DNA of 64,000 nucleotides from positions 124,001 to 188,000 of the forward strand of contig NZ_BMWG01000002.1 in the NCBI RefSeq assembly GCF_014651115.1, in the 5' to 3' direction. Under the pieces are notes generated by a model that saw only the letters and a list, made by a program, of their open reading frames with translations, was not told the DNA's origin and ran no database searches. The stretch comes from Streptomyces inusitatus. GTDB taxonomy: Bacteria > Actinomycetota > Actinomycetes > Streptomycetales > Streptomycetaceae. Every line of letters begins with the position of its first letter. Positions within the stretch are counted from its first letter, which is position 1. Position numbers and translations under genes: made by a program. Shown piece by piece: positions 1-7,823 of the stretch.

Positions 1-510
1 AGCGGTGTCGACGAGGACGCCCTGAGCGCCCCGACACCGGCCGAGCTGGCCCTGGTCCTCGCCGAGGCGAAGGCCGCGGTGGTGGCCGCCCGCCCGGAGG
101 CCGCGGGCTCCCTGGTCATCGGCTGCGACTCGGTCCTCGAACTGGACGGCGAGGCGCTCGGCAAGCCCGCCGACGCCGAGGAGGCCACCGCCCGCTGGAA
201 GGCGATGCGCGGCCGGGCCGGGGTCCTCCAGACCGGTCACTGCGTCACCGACACCGCCACCGGCCGGATCGCCTCCGCGACCGCGTCCACGACGGTCCGC
301 TTCGGCGAGCCCACCGACGCGGAGATCGCCGCCTATGTCGCGAGCGGCGAACCGCTGCATGTGGCGGGCGCGTTCACCCTGGACGGCCGCTCGGCCCCCT
401 TCATCGACGGGATCGACGGCGACCACGGCAATGTCATCGGCCTGTCGCTGCCGCTGCTGCGCGCGCTCCTGGCCGAGCTGGGGTACTCGGTCACCGATCT
501 GTGGGCCTGA
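1..510 (+). CDS. maf: Maf-family nucleotide pyrophosphatase, 5'-truncated by the window edge
   Basis: Maf proteins hydrolyse non-canonical or modified nucleoside triphosphates to monophosphates in the cytoplasm (house-cleaning function). The visible part is about 169 residues, open from base 1, so the N-terminus lies outside the window. Family features seen are the '[10 protein letters not shown]' strand with the catalytic-type Asp, 'GKPADAEEA', 'QTGHCVTD', and the C-terminal 'GAFTLDGR' and '[17 protein letters not shown]' blocks. Position next to accA2 fits the conserved Streptomyces order of carboxylase genes, maf and accA2. The internal ATG at 79 is not the true start because homology continues upstream. 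Confidence 0.93.
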   Translation, partial: SGVDEDALSAPTPAELALVLAEAKAAVVAARPEAAGSLVIGCDSVLELDGEALGKPADAEEATARWKAMRGRAGVLQTGHCVTDTATGRIASATASTTVRFGEPTDAEIAAYVASGEPLHVAGAFTLDGRSAPFIDGIDGDHGNVIGLSLPLLRALLAELGYSVTDLWA

Positions 511-532
511 GCCCGCCCCTCTTTCCCCCCTC

Positions 533-570
533 ACCGCGGGTACGCGACGGCTTACCGCGGGTACGCGACG
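533..570. repeat. Direct repeat, 2 x 17 bp, downstream of maf
   Basis: ACCGCGGGTACGCGACG occurs at 533-549 and again at 554-570, giving a 21-bp period. It lies just after the maf stop in the gap before accA2. The role is unknown; it could be a regulator site or simple slippage. Confidence 0.6.
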
Positions 571-911
571 AGGACGCGCGCGCTACTCACTGGTAAACCC
601 GGCCACAGGGGTCACGGCACCGCTGTGCCCCGCCCGCGCCACGGCGGGCCACACCGCAAAGAATCATCCGCGCGTTCGTAGAGACCCCACAAAGAAACAC
701 GTCCGGCCGGGGGGCTCTCGAACAGAGACCTGCGCGGCGCAACACGGCTAGTCTGCGAGATAGAAGCCCGTCGTACGTGGTACGACAAGGGATTTCGCGA
801 CTTGCGCGAGCCTCGAATCACGCTCCGTGTGGGCAAGCTCACCAATGGGGACGGGTCGTAAGGCCGTGTCGGTAGTCCCTAAACTCAGCTTGTTCCAAGG
901 AGGGAGCCATC
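571..911 (+). promoter_or_regulatory. accA2 upstream region with a 7-bp inverted repeat
   Basis: This non-coding stretch of about 340 bases precedes accA2. It contains the perfect inverted repeat GTCGTAC-GTG-GTACGAC at 770-786, possible -10-like elements near 748-763, and a strong ribosome site (AAGGAGGG at about 897-905) in front of the GTG at 912. The inverted repeat lies where an operator could sit, but no regulator can be named from sequence. Short open frames here look like shadows. Confidence 0.45.
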
Positions 912-2666
912 GTGCGCAAGGTGCTCATCGCCAACCGTGGCGAAATCGCTGTCCGCGTTGCCCGTGCCTGCAGGGATGCCGGGATCGCGAGCGTAGCCGT
1001 CTACGCCGATCCCGACCGGGACGCGCTGCATGTCCGCGCGGCGGACGAGGCGTTCGCCCTGGGCGGTGACACTCCGGCCGCCAGCTATCTCGACATGGCC
1101 AAGGTCCTCCAGGCCGCCAAGGACTCCGGCGCGGACGCCATCCACCCCGGATACGGCTTCCTCTCCGAGAACGCGGAGTTCGCCCAGGCCGTCATCGACG
1201 CCGGGCTGACCTGGATCGGCCCGCCGCCGTCCGCGATCCGCGACCTCGGCGACAAGGTCGCCGCCCGTCATATCGCCCAGCGCGCGGGCGCTCCGCTGGT
1301 CGCGGGCACCCCCGACCCGGTCTCCGGGGCGGACGAGGTCGTCGCCTTCGCCAAGGAGCACGGGCTGCCGATCGCGATCAAGGCCGCCTTCGGCGGTGGC
1401 GGGCGCGGTCTCAAGGTCGCCCGCACCCTGGAGGAGGTCCCGGAGCTGTACGACTCCGCCGTCCGCGAGGCCGTCGCCGCCTTCGGCCGGGGCGAGTGCT
1501 TCGTCGAGCGCTATCTCGACAAGCCCCGCCATGTGGAGACGCAGTGCCTGGCCGACCAGCACGGCAATGTCGTGGTCGTCTCCACCCGTGACTGCTCGCT
1601 CCAGCGCCGCCATCAGAAGCTCGTGGAGGAGGCTCCCGCGCCGTTCCTCTCCGACGCGCAGAACGCCGAGCTGTACGCGGCCTCCAAGGCCATCCTCAAG
1701 GAGGCCGGTTACGCCGGCGCGGGCACCGTCGAGTTCCTCGTCGGCACCGACGGCACCATCTCCTTCCTTGAGGTCAACACCCGTCTCCAGGTGGAGCACC
1801 CGGTCACCGAAGAGGTCACCGGCATCGACCTGGTCCGCGAGATGTTCCGTATCGCCGACGGCGAGGAGCTGGGCTACGACGACCCGCCGGTGCGCGGACA
1901 CTCCTTCGAGTTCCGTATCAACGGCGAGGACCCGGGCCGGGGCTTCCTGCCCGCCCCGGGCACGGTGACCCTGTTCAGCCCGCCCACCGGCCCCGGCGTC
2001 CGGCTCGACGCGGGCGTCGAGTCCGGCAGTGTGATCGGCCCGGCGTGGGACTCCCTGCTCGCCAAGCTGATCGTCACCGGCGCCACCCGTGAGCAGGCCC
2101 TTCAGCGCGCCGCCCGCGCGCTGGACGAGTTCACGGTCGAGGGCATGGCCACGGCCGTCCCCTTCCACCGCGCCGTCGTCGTCGACCCGGCGTTCACCGC
2201 CGACCCGTTCACGATCCACACCCGCTGGATCGAGACCGAGTTCGTCAACGAGATCCCCGCCTTCGCCACGCCGGCCGACGCCGACTCCGACGAGGAGCCG
2301 GGCCGTGAGACGGTCGTCGTCGAGGTGGGCGGCAAGCGCCTGGAGGTCTCGCTGCCCTCCTCGCTCGGTATGACGCTGGCCCGCACCGGGCTGGCGGCGG
2401 GTGCCAGGCCCAAGCGCCGGGCCGCGAAGAAGTCCGCCTCCGCCGCCTCCGGCGACACGCTCGCCTCCCCCATGCAGGGGACGATCGTGAAGATCGCCGT
2501 GGAGGAGGGCCAGGAGGTCCAGGAGGGCGATCTCATCGTCGTCCTGGAGGCCATGAAGATGGAGCAGCCCCTCAACGCGCACCGCGCGGGCACCGTCAAG
2601 GGCCTGAGCGCCGAGGTGGGTTCGTCCATCTCCTCCGGTGCGACCATCTGCGAGATCAAGGACTGA
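912..2666 (+). CDS. accA2: Acetyl/propionyl-CoA carboxylase alpha subunit (biotin carboxylase-BCCP)
   Basis: This 584-residue protein carboxylates biotin with ATP and bicarbonate and carries it on its own biotinyl domain to beta subunits that make malonyl- or methylmalonyl-CoA for lipids and polyketides. The biotin carboxylase part begins '[21 protein letters not shown]' and has the ATP-grasp glycine loop '[12 protein letters not shown]' and '[15 protein letters not shown]'. The C-terminal carrier domain ends with the biotinylation motif 'EAMKMEQ', Lys being the target. Residues about 455-515 are a charged Ala-rich linker. Length fits actinobacterial AccA (about 590). The GTG start is set by AAGGAGGG. 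Beta and epsilon genes are expected upstream of maf, outside the window. Confidence 0.96.
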   Translation: MRKVLIANRGEIAVRVARACRDAGIASVAVYADPDRDALHVRAADEAFALGGDTPAASYLDMAKVLQAAKDSGADAIHPGYGFLSENAEFAQAVIDAGLTWIGPPPSAIRDLGDKVAARHIAQRAGAPLVAGTPDPVSGADEVVAFAKEHGLPIAIKAAFGGGGRGLKVARTLEEVPELYDSAVREAVAAFGRGECFVERYLDKPRHVETQCLADQHGNVVVVSTRDCSLQRRHQKLVEEAPAPFLSDAQNAELYAASKAILKEAGYAGAGTVEFLVGTDGTISFLEVNTRLQVEHPVTEEVTGIDLVREMFRIADGEELGYDDPPVRGHSFEFRINGEDPGRGFLPAPGTVTLFSPPTGPGVRLDAGVESGSVIGPAWDSLLAKLIVTGATREQALQRAARALDEFTVEGMATAVPFHRAVVVDPAFTADPFTIHTRWIETEFVNEIPAFATPADADSDEEPGRETVVVEVGGKRLEVSLPSSLGMTLARTGLAAGARPKRRAAKKSASAASGDTLASPMQGTIVKIAVEEGQEVQEGDLIVVLEAMKMEQPLNAHRAGTVKGLSAEVGSSISSGATICEIKD

Positions 2667-2702
2667 GCCCCGCGCTCACCCCCTCGTACGGACCGCGTAC
2701 GC

Positions 2703-2746
2703 GAAGGGGCCCGAGGAACCGGTACGCCGGCTCCGCGGGCCCCTTC
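2703..2746 (+). terminator. Hairpin terminator after accA2
   Basis: GAAGGGGCCC (2703-2712) pairs perfectly with GGGCCCCTTC (2737-2746), directly downstream of accA2. No clear U-tract, as is common in Streptomyces. Confidence 0.65.
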
Positions 2747-2839
2747 CGCCGTTCTCTGGGCTCATCGCGCCCGCGGTGGCATTCTGGTTCACCCTGGCCG
2801 GTGCCGGACGGCCGCAGGGGCATGGGGAGGATGGGGACG

Positions 2840-3433
2840 ATGACGACCAGTGCGGCGGCGGGGACGACCCGCGCCATGCGGGCCGATGCCCGCCGTAATT
2901 ACGAACGGCTGCTGGCCGAGGCCCGTACCGTCTTCGCCGAGGAGGGCACCGACGCCTCACTGGAGGAGATCGCCCGCCGCTCGGGCCTCGGCATCGGCAC
3001 GCTCTACCGCCACTTCCCCAATCGCCAGGCGATGGTGAACGCGGTCTTCCGCGAGGCTGTGGACGCCCTGCTGGACCAGGCGCGTGAACTGGCCCGCTCA
3101 CCGAGGCCGCATGAGGCCCTCCTGGAGTGGCTCGGCGCGCTCATCGCCCACGCGGGCGCGTACCGGGGGCTGCCGGGGGCGCTGATGACCGCCTCGCTGG
3201 ACGGGAGTTCGGCGCTGTCGCCGTGCTCGGTTCCGCTGTACGAGGCCGGGGAACGGCTGCTGGAGCGCGCCAGGGCGGCGGGGGCGGTGCGCGAGGACGT
3301 CCCGGTCGGCGATCTGATGCGGCTCACCAGCGCGATCGCCTTCGCCGCCGAACAGACCCCGAACGATCCGGCCCTGGCCGGCCGACTGCTCACTCTCGCC
3401 CTGCGGGGGCTGGGCCCGGACCAGCCGCGCTGA
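2840..3433 (+). CDS. TetR-family transcriptional regulator
   Basis: A 197-residue protein with an N-terminal TetR DNA-binding domain at about residues 15-60. Visible features are 'ARTVFAEEGTDASLEEIARRSGLGIGTLYRHFPNRQAMV', which contains the helix-turn-helix and the YxHFPxR hallmark. The C-terminal part is a helical ligand/dimer domain typical of the LmrA/PsrA-type group 'TetR/AcrR'. The ATG at 2840 is preferred because GGGAGG at 2825-2830 gives about nine bases of spacing; the ATG at 2831 abuts it. It is convergent with the DeoR gene, 12 bases away. Target and ligand cannot be inferred. Confidence 0.9.
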   Translation: MTTSAAAGTTRAMRADARRNYERLLAEARTVFAEEGTDASLEEIARRSGLGIGTLYRHFPNRQAMVNAVFREAVDALLDQARELARSPRPHEALLEWLGALIAHAGAYRGLPGALMTASLDGSSALSPCSVPLYEAGERLLERARAAGAVREDVPVGDLMRLTSAIAFAAEQTPNDPALAGRLLTLALRGLGPDQPR

Positions 3434-3445
3434 CCCGGGCTTCGC

Positions 3446-4462
3446 TCAGCGGCGGCGCAGATCGGCCATCCGTGTGCTGCGTTCCACCGCGCCCGCTCCG
3501 GCCCCGGCGCCCGGTTCGAGGCCGCCCGCGGGGTTGAGCCGCTGGGGGCCGGGCCCGGCTCCGCCGCGGGTGCGGCGCTGCCCCGGGAGGGGGACGTCGC
3601 GGCGGGCGGGCCGGCCGGGGGAGGTGTCGGTGTCGCCGGGCGGCGCGGGCGGCGACTGGGGGGAGCCGGCCGAGGGCGCTCCCGTACTCGCGACCGCGAT
3701 CTGCACCCCCTGGTCCGCCAGGGCCTGAAGCTCGGTGATCGCCCGGTCGTCGTGGACGGGCGGCTCGTCCGTCACCAGCCGGGTGATGACATCGGTGGGC
3801 ACGGTCTGGAACATCGTGTCGGCGCCGAGCTTGGTGTGGTCCGCGAGCACCACCACCTCCGCCGCCGCCTGCACCAGCGCCCGGTCGACGCTGGCGGAGA
3901 GCATGTTGGAGGTGGACAGCCCGCGCTCGGCGGTCAGCCCACTGCCGGAGAGGAAGGCCCGGGAGACCCTCAGCCCCTGGAGCGACTGCTCGGCCCCGCT
4001 GCCCACCAGCGCGTAGTTGGAGCCGCGCAGCGTCCCCCCGGTCATGACGACCTCGACCCGATTGGCGTGGGCCAGGGCCTGGGCGACGAGCAGCGAGTTG
4101 GTGACGACGGTCAGCCCCGGCACCCGGGCGAGCCTGCGGGCCAGCTCCTGAGTGGTGGTGCCCGCGCCGACGACGATCGCCTCGCCCTCTTCGACGAGGC
4201 TCGCGGCGAGATCGGCGATCGCCGTCTTCTCCGCGGTGGCGGACAGGGACTTCTGCGGAAAGCCGGACTCCCGGGTGAATCCGCCCGGCAGTACCGCACC
4301 GCCGTGCCGGCGGTCGAGGAGTCCTTCGGCCTCCAGCGCCCGCACGTCCCGCCGTACGGTCACTTCGGAGGTCTGGACGACGCGGGCGAGCTCACGGAGC
4401 GACACGGCCCCGTTGGCACGCACCATTTCAAGGATCAATTGGCGACGTTCTGCAGCGAACAC
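3446..4462 (-). CDS. DeoR-family transcriptional regulator with a long low-complexity tail
   Basis: The N-terminal DeoR helix-turn-helix is clear (residues about 1-57: 'RRQLILEMVRANGAVSLRELARVVQTSEVTVRRDVRALEAEGLL'), followed by the phosphosugar-sensor fold with 'VVGAGTTTQELAR', 'VTNSLLVAQAL' and 'DHTKLGADTMFQ'. The family usually responds to phosphorylated sugars. Residues from about 255 to 338 are a Gly/Pro/Ala-rich tail not needed for the fold. The gene starts at GTG 4462 with no ribosome site and a TACTGT hexamer a few bases upstream, suggesting a leaderless message. It lies in the nucleoside-salvage block, making it a candidate for the shared palindromic operator described elsewhere, but its own promoter lacks that palindrome. 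Confidence 0.9.
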   Translation of the reverse strand: MFAAERRQLILEMVRANGAVSLRELARVVQTSEVTVRRDVRALEAEGLLDRRHGGAVLPGGFTRESGFPQKSLSATAEKTAIADLAASLVEEGEAIVVGAGTTTQELARRLARVPGLTVVTNSLLVAQALAHANRVEVVMTGGTLRGSNYALVGSGAEQSLQGLRVSRAFLSGSGLTAERGLSTSNMLSASVDRALVQAAAEVVVLADHTKLGADTMFQTVPTDVITRLVTDEPPVHDDRAITELQALADQGVQIAVASTGAPSAGSPQSPPAPPGDTDTSPGRPARRDVPLPGQRRTRGGAGPGPQRLNPAGGLEPGAGAGAGAVERSTRMADLRRR

Positions 4463-4659
4463 GAAACTGACAGTAACCTGAGCGGCGGATAGTTTTCAGC
4501 AGTATGCGCCGAATAACAAGTAATGCGCTCACCCCGACCCGTCAAGTGGTATGAGCACGCGCCCGGGCCGCCGGTCAATGATCTTCGAATGACGCGCGGG
4601 GCCCGGTGTCCGGCGGGCTCTCCCCGCCCGTCACCGGGCCCTCGCGATCCGTCTTCCGG

Positions 4660-6099
4660 TCAGCCTTCGCCGGTCGCCTTCCGGGTGTGCAACTGCCGTG
4701 CCACCTCGGCGATCGACCCCGAGAGGGAGGGGTAGACGGTGAAGGCGTTGGCGATCTGTTCCACCGTCAGATTGTTGTCCACGGCGATCGAGATCGGGTG
4801 GATCAGCTCACTCGCCCGGGGGGCGACGACACAGCCGCCGACCACGATCCCGGTGCCCGGCCGGCAGAAGATCTTCACGAAACCGTCCCGAATGCCCTGC
4901 ATCTTCGCACGGGGGTTGCGCAGCAGCGGCAGCTTGACGACCCGTGCATCGATCGTGCCCGCGTCGACGTCCGCCTGGGTGTAGCCGACGGTGGCGATCT
5001 CGGGGTCGGTGAAGACATTGGACGAGACGGTCTTCAGATTCAGCGGGGTGACCGCGTCGCCCAGGAAGTGGTACATCGCGATCCGGCCCTGCATGGCGGC
5101 CACCGAGGCGAGCGCGAAGACGCCGGTGACATCGCCTGCCGCGTACACGCCGGGGGCGCTGGTGCGGGAGACCCGGTCCGTCCGGATGTGGCCGGAGTCC
5201 TTGAGGCGTACGCCCGCCTCCTCCAGACCCATGTCGGCGGTGTTCGGGATCGCGCCGACCGCCATCAGGCAGTGCGTGCCGGAGATGACCCGGCCGTCGG
5301 AGAGGGTGACCTCGACCCGGTCGCCGACGCGCTTGGCGGACTCGGCGCGGGAGCGGGCCATGACATTCATCCCGCGACGGCGGAAGACGTCCTCCAGGAC
5401 GGCGGCGGCGTCCGGGTCCTCGCCGGGCAGCACCCGGTCGCGGGAGGAGACCAGGGTGACCCGGGAGCCGAGGGCCTGGTAGGCCCCGGCGAACTCGGCG
5501 CCGGTGACGCCGGAGCCGACGACGATCAGCTCTTCGGGCAGCTCGTCCAGGTCGTAGACCTGGGTCCAGTTCAGGATCCGCTCGCCGTCGGGCAGCGCGT
5601 CGGGGATCTCGCGCGGGTGGCCGCCGGTCGCGATCAGCACCGCGTCGGCGATCAGGGTCTCCTCACTGCCGTCCGCCGCGCGGACGATCACCTTGCGGGA
5701 GCCGTCGGTGGCCTGCCGGCCGTCGAGCCTGCCCCGGCCGCGCACCACCCGGGCGCCGGCCCGGGTGACGGAGGCGGTGATGTCGTGCGACTGCGCCAGG
5801 GCGAGCCGCTTCACCCGGCGGTTCACCTTGCCGAGGTCCACGCCCACCACCCGGGCGGTGTGCTCCATCGGCGGGGTGTCGTCGGCGACGATGATGCCGA
5901 GCTCTTCGTAGGACGAGTCGAAGGTGGTCATCACCTCGGCCGTGGCGATGAGGGTCTTGGAGGGCACGCAGTCGGTCAGCACGGACGCGCCGCCGAGGCC
6001 GTCGCAGTCGACGACGGTCACCTCCGCGCCGAGTTGGGCGCCCACCAGGGCCGCCTCGTATCCGCCGGGTCCGCCGCCGATGATCACGATCCGGGTCAC
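4660..6099 (-). CDS. lpdA: LpdA-type NAD(P)H quinone dehydrogenase (dihydrolipoamide dehydrogenase homologue)
   Basis: A 479-residue two-dinucleotide-binding flavoprotein. It opens with the FAD Rossmann motif 'IVIIGGGPGGYEAA', has the NAD motif 'LIVVGSGVTGAEFA', the FAD motif 'SAPGVYAAGDV', and a C-terminal dimerisation domain with 'SNVFTDPEIATVGYT'. The redox segment reads GGASVLTDCVPSK: the first Cys of the usual CxxxxC pair is Ser, so a redox disulfide cannot form. This matches, from family knowledge, mycobacterial LpdA, which reduces quinones rather than lipoamide. The GTG at 6099 starts the Rossmann strand directly; the longer open frame upstream is not supported. Transcribed divergently from the GGCT-like gene. 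Confidence 0.92.
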   Translation of the reverse strand: MTRIVIIGGGPGGYEAALVGAQLGAEVTVVDCDGLGGASVLTDCVPSKTLIATAEVMTTFDSSYEELGIIVADDTPPMEHTARVVGVDLGKVNRRVKRLALAQSHDITASVTRAGARVVRGRGRLDGRQATDGSRKVIVRAADGSEETLIADAVLIATGGHPREIPDALPDGERILNWTQVYDLDELPEELIVVGSGVTGAEFAGAYQALGSRVTLVSSRDRVLPGEDPDAAAVLEDVFRRRGMNVMARSRAESAKRVGDRVEVTLSDGRVISGTHCLMAVGAIPNTADMGLEEAGVRLKDSGHIRTDRVSRTSAPGVYAAGDVTGVFALASVAAMQGRIAMYHFLGDAVTPLNLKTVSSNVFTDPEIATVGYTQADVDAGTIDARVVKLPLLRNPRAKMQGIRDGFVKIFCRPGTGIVVGGCVVAPRASELIHPISIAVDNNLTVEQIANAFTVYPSLSGSIAEVARQLHTRKATGEG

Positions 6100-6240
6100 A
6101 GGGGTTACGCCTCGCGCTCTCGTTGCTGCCGGGTGGGCCGGGCGGGGTGTCTCCCCCGACGGGCTGCCCGCTGGGGGCCGTCCCACTGGGGGCTGGAGTA
6201 CGTACCCCATTGTCCCGCACGCTTCAACTTGCTCGCTCCC

Positions 6241-6269
6241 GGGGCCTCCATTCGGGGTTGGGAGGCCCC
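6241..6269. other. 9-bp stem hairpin between divergent genes
   Basis: GGGGCCTCC (6241-6249) and GGAGGCCCC (6261-6269) form a perfect stem with an 11-base loop in the divergent gap 6100-6336. It would lie in the leader or promoter region of the lpdA-like gene. A role is not evident. Confidence 0.4.
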
Positions 6270-6336
6270 CGGAGCCTCCCCGCGGGACCGCATCACACAA
6301 GGCGACCACCCGGGCCCCTCCCGTACCCTCAATCCC

Positions 6337-6774
6337 ATGTCGCTCTACGCCGCGTACGCCGGCAACCTCGACGCGCGGCTGATGACCCGCCGCGCACCGC
6401 ACTCCCCGCTGCGCGGCACGGGCTGGCTCAACGGCTGGCGGCTGACCTTCGGCGGCGAGCAGATGGGCTGGGAGGGGGCGCTGGCCACGATCGTGGAGGC
6501 CCCGCGCTCCCAGGTCTTCGTCGCGCTGTACGACGTCGCCCCGATGGACGAGGACTCCATGGACCGCTGGGAGGGCGTCGGGCTCGACATCTACCGGCGG
6601 ATGCGGGTACGGGTGCACACCCTGGACGGCGAGGAGCCCGCCTGGGTGTACGTACTGAACGGGTACGAGGGCGGGCTGCCCTCCGCGCGCTACCTCGGCG
6701 AGATCGCCGACGCGGCCGACTCGGCGGGCGCGCCGCACGACTACGCGATGGAGCTGCGCAAGCGCCCCTGCTAG
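6337..6774 (+). CDS. Gamma-glutamylcyclotransferase-like (GGCT fold) protein
   Basis: A 145-residue protein with the GGCT/AIG2-like barrel signature 'YAAYAGNLDARLM' (substrate-loop YxxYGSN-type) at residues 3-15 and the later 'MDRWEGVGLDIYRRMRVRV' and 'AWVYVLNGYEGGLPSARYL' segments. The family removes gamma-glutamyl groups as 5-oxoproline or acts on related amides. The exact substrate is unknown. A TACCCT hexamer lies about eight bases before the ATG and there is no ribosome site, so a leaderless message is likely. The apparent long upstream extension of this frame is a shadow of lpdA. Confidence 0.8.
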   Translation: MSLYAAYAGNLDARLMTRRAPHSPLRGTGWLNGWRLTFGGEQMGWEGALATIVEAPRSQVFVALYDVAPMDEDSMDRWEGVGLDIYRRMRVRVHTLDGEEPAWVYVLNGYEGGLPSARYLGEIADAADSAGAPHDYAMELRKRPC

Positions 6775-6839
6775 GGAGCCTTGAAGGTCGTTCGTCGGAA
6801 ACGACAAGACAACGATCCAAGGACCGTACGCCGCTGCAT

Positions 6840-6851
6840 CTACGCGCGTAG
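6840..6851. promoter_or_regulatory. Palindromic operator (perfect copy) at the purine nucleoside phosphorylase promoter
   Basis: CTACGCGCGTAG, a perfect 12-bp palindrome. A TACCCT -10 element at 6864-6869 predicts transcription starting at the GTG codon (6877), which puts the palindrome over the -35 region. The same sequence recurs at the promoters of deoC, add and the importer ATPase gene, with variants at deoA and the importer lipoprotein gene. Confidence 0.75.
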
Positions 6852-6876
6852 GGAATCAGCGGTTACCCTCATTCGC

Positions 6877-7707
6877 GTGAACGCACATGTGAATCCGGAC
6901 CTCGACGGCGCTACCGCCGACCCCCACCAGACGGCCGGTGCCGCCGCCGCGCGACTGCGCGAGCTGACCGGCGCCGAGACCCATGACGTAGCCCTGGTGA
7001 TGGGCTCCGGCTGGGCGCCCGCCGCGGAAGCGCTCGGCGCGCCCGAGGCTGAGTTCCCGGTCACGGAACTGCCCGGCTTCCCGCCGCCCGCCGTCCAGGG
7101 CCACGGCGGCACGGTCCGCTCGTACCGCATCGGCGACAAGCGCGCCCTGCTCTTCCTGGGCCGTACCCACTTCTACGAGGGCCGCGGCGTCGCCGCCGTC
7201 TCCCACGGAGTGCGCACCGCCGTCGCCGCGGGCTGCAAGACCATCGTCCTGACCAACGGCTGCGGCGGGCTCCGCGAGGGCATGCGCCCCGGCCAGCCGG
7301 TGCTGATCAGCGACCACATCAACCTCACCGCGACCTCGCCGATCGTGGGCGCGAACTTCGTCGACCTCACCGACCTGTACTCGCCGCGGCTGCGCGCGCT
7401 CTGCAAGGAGGTCGACCCCTCCCTCGAAGAGGGCGTGTACGTCCAGTTCCCCGGCCCGCACTACGAGACCCCCGCCGAGATCAACATGGTGCGGGTCCTC
7501 GGCGGCGACCTCGTCGGCATGTCCACCGTGCTGGAGGCCATCGCGGCACGCGAGGCGGGCGCTGAGGTCCTCGGCATCTCCCTCGTCACCAACCTGGCCG
7601 CCGGCATGTCGGGCGAGCCCCTCAACCACGAGGAAGTCCTCCAGGCCGGCCGCGACTCGGCCGCCCGGATGGGCGAGCTGCTGACCAGGGTCCTGGCGCG
7701 GCTCTGA
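6877..7707 (+). CDS. punA: Purine nucleoside phosphorylase
   Basis: Phosphorolysis of purine (deoxy)nucleosides to free base and (deoxy)ribose-1-phosphate. The 276-residue length and motifs fit the trimeric PNP family: '[15 protein letters not shown]', 'GRTHFYEG', 'TNGCGGL', '[14 protein letters not shown]', '[13 protein letters not shown]' and '[15 protein letters not shown]'. The GTG at 6877 is chosen because a TACCCT -10 lies seven bases upstream, giving a leaderless start, and the family core begins soon after. Product feeds the mutase and DeoC. A strong terminator follows, so the gene appears monocistronic and controlled by the 6840 palindrome. Confidence 0.93.
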   Translation: MNAHVNPDLDGATADPHQTAGAAAARLRELTGAETHDVALVMGSGWAPAAEALGAPEAEFPVTELPGFPPPAVQGHGGTVRSYRIGDKRALLFLGRTHFYEGRGVAAVSHGVRTAVAAGCKTIVLTNGCGGLREGMRPGQPVLISDHINLTATSPIVGANFVDLTDLYSPRLRALCKEVDPSLEEGVYVQFPGPHYETPAEINMVRVLGGDLVGMSTVLEAIAAREAGAEVLGISLVTNLAAGMSGEPLNHEEVLQAGRDSAARMGELLTRVLARL

Positions 7708-7721
7708 GCCACCGGAACCGC

Positions 7722-7753
7722 GCCGGGCGGGCCGTCGTCGCGGCCCGCCCGGC
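7722..7753 (+). terminator. Terminator after the purine nucleoside phosphorylase gene
   Basis: A perfect 12-bp stem: GCCGGGCGGGCC (7722-7733) with GGCCCGCCCGGC (7742-7753), eight-base loop, 14 bases after the stop. Confidence 0.8.
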
Positions 7754-7823
7754 GTGGGCTTCACCCATGCCCGGACATGCTCGGGGCATCTTGGAACACT
7801 TGGACACGAGAGGCGGAGCGATC

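Noticed and set aside
612..845. 77-codon leftward frame upstream of accA2
   Set aside because: No ribosome site and no recognisable sequence; lies across the promoter region.
885..2582. 565-codon leftward open frame over accA2
   Set aside because: Antisense shadow of a high-GC gene; composition is Asp/Gly/Leu/Arg-rich with no domain, and the rightward frame is a clear carboxylase.
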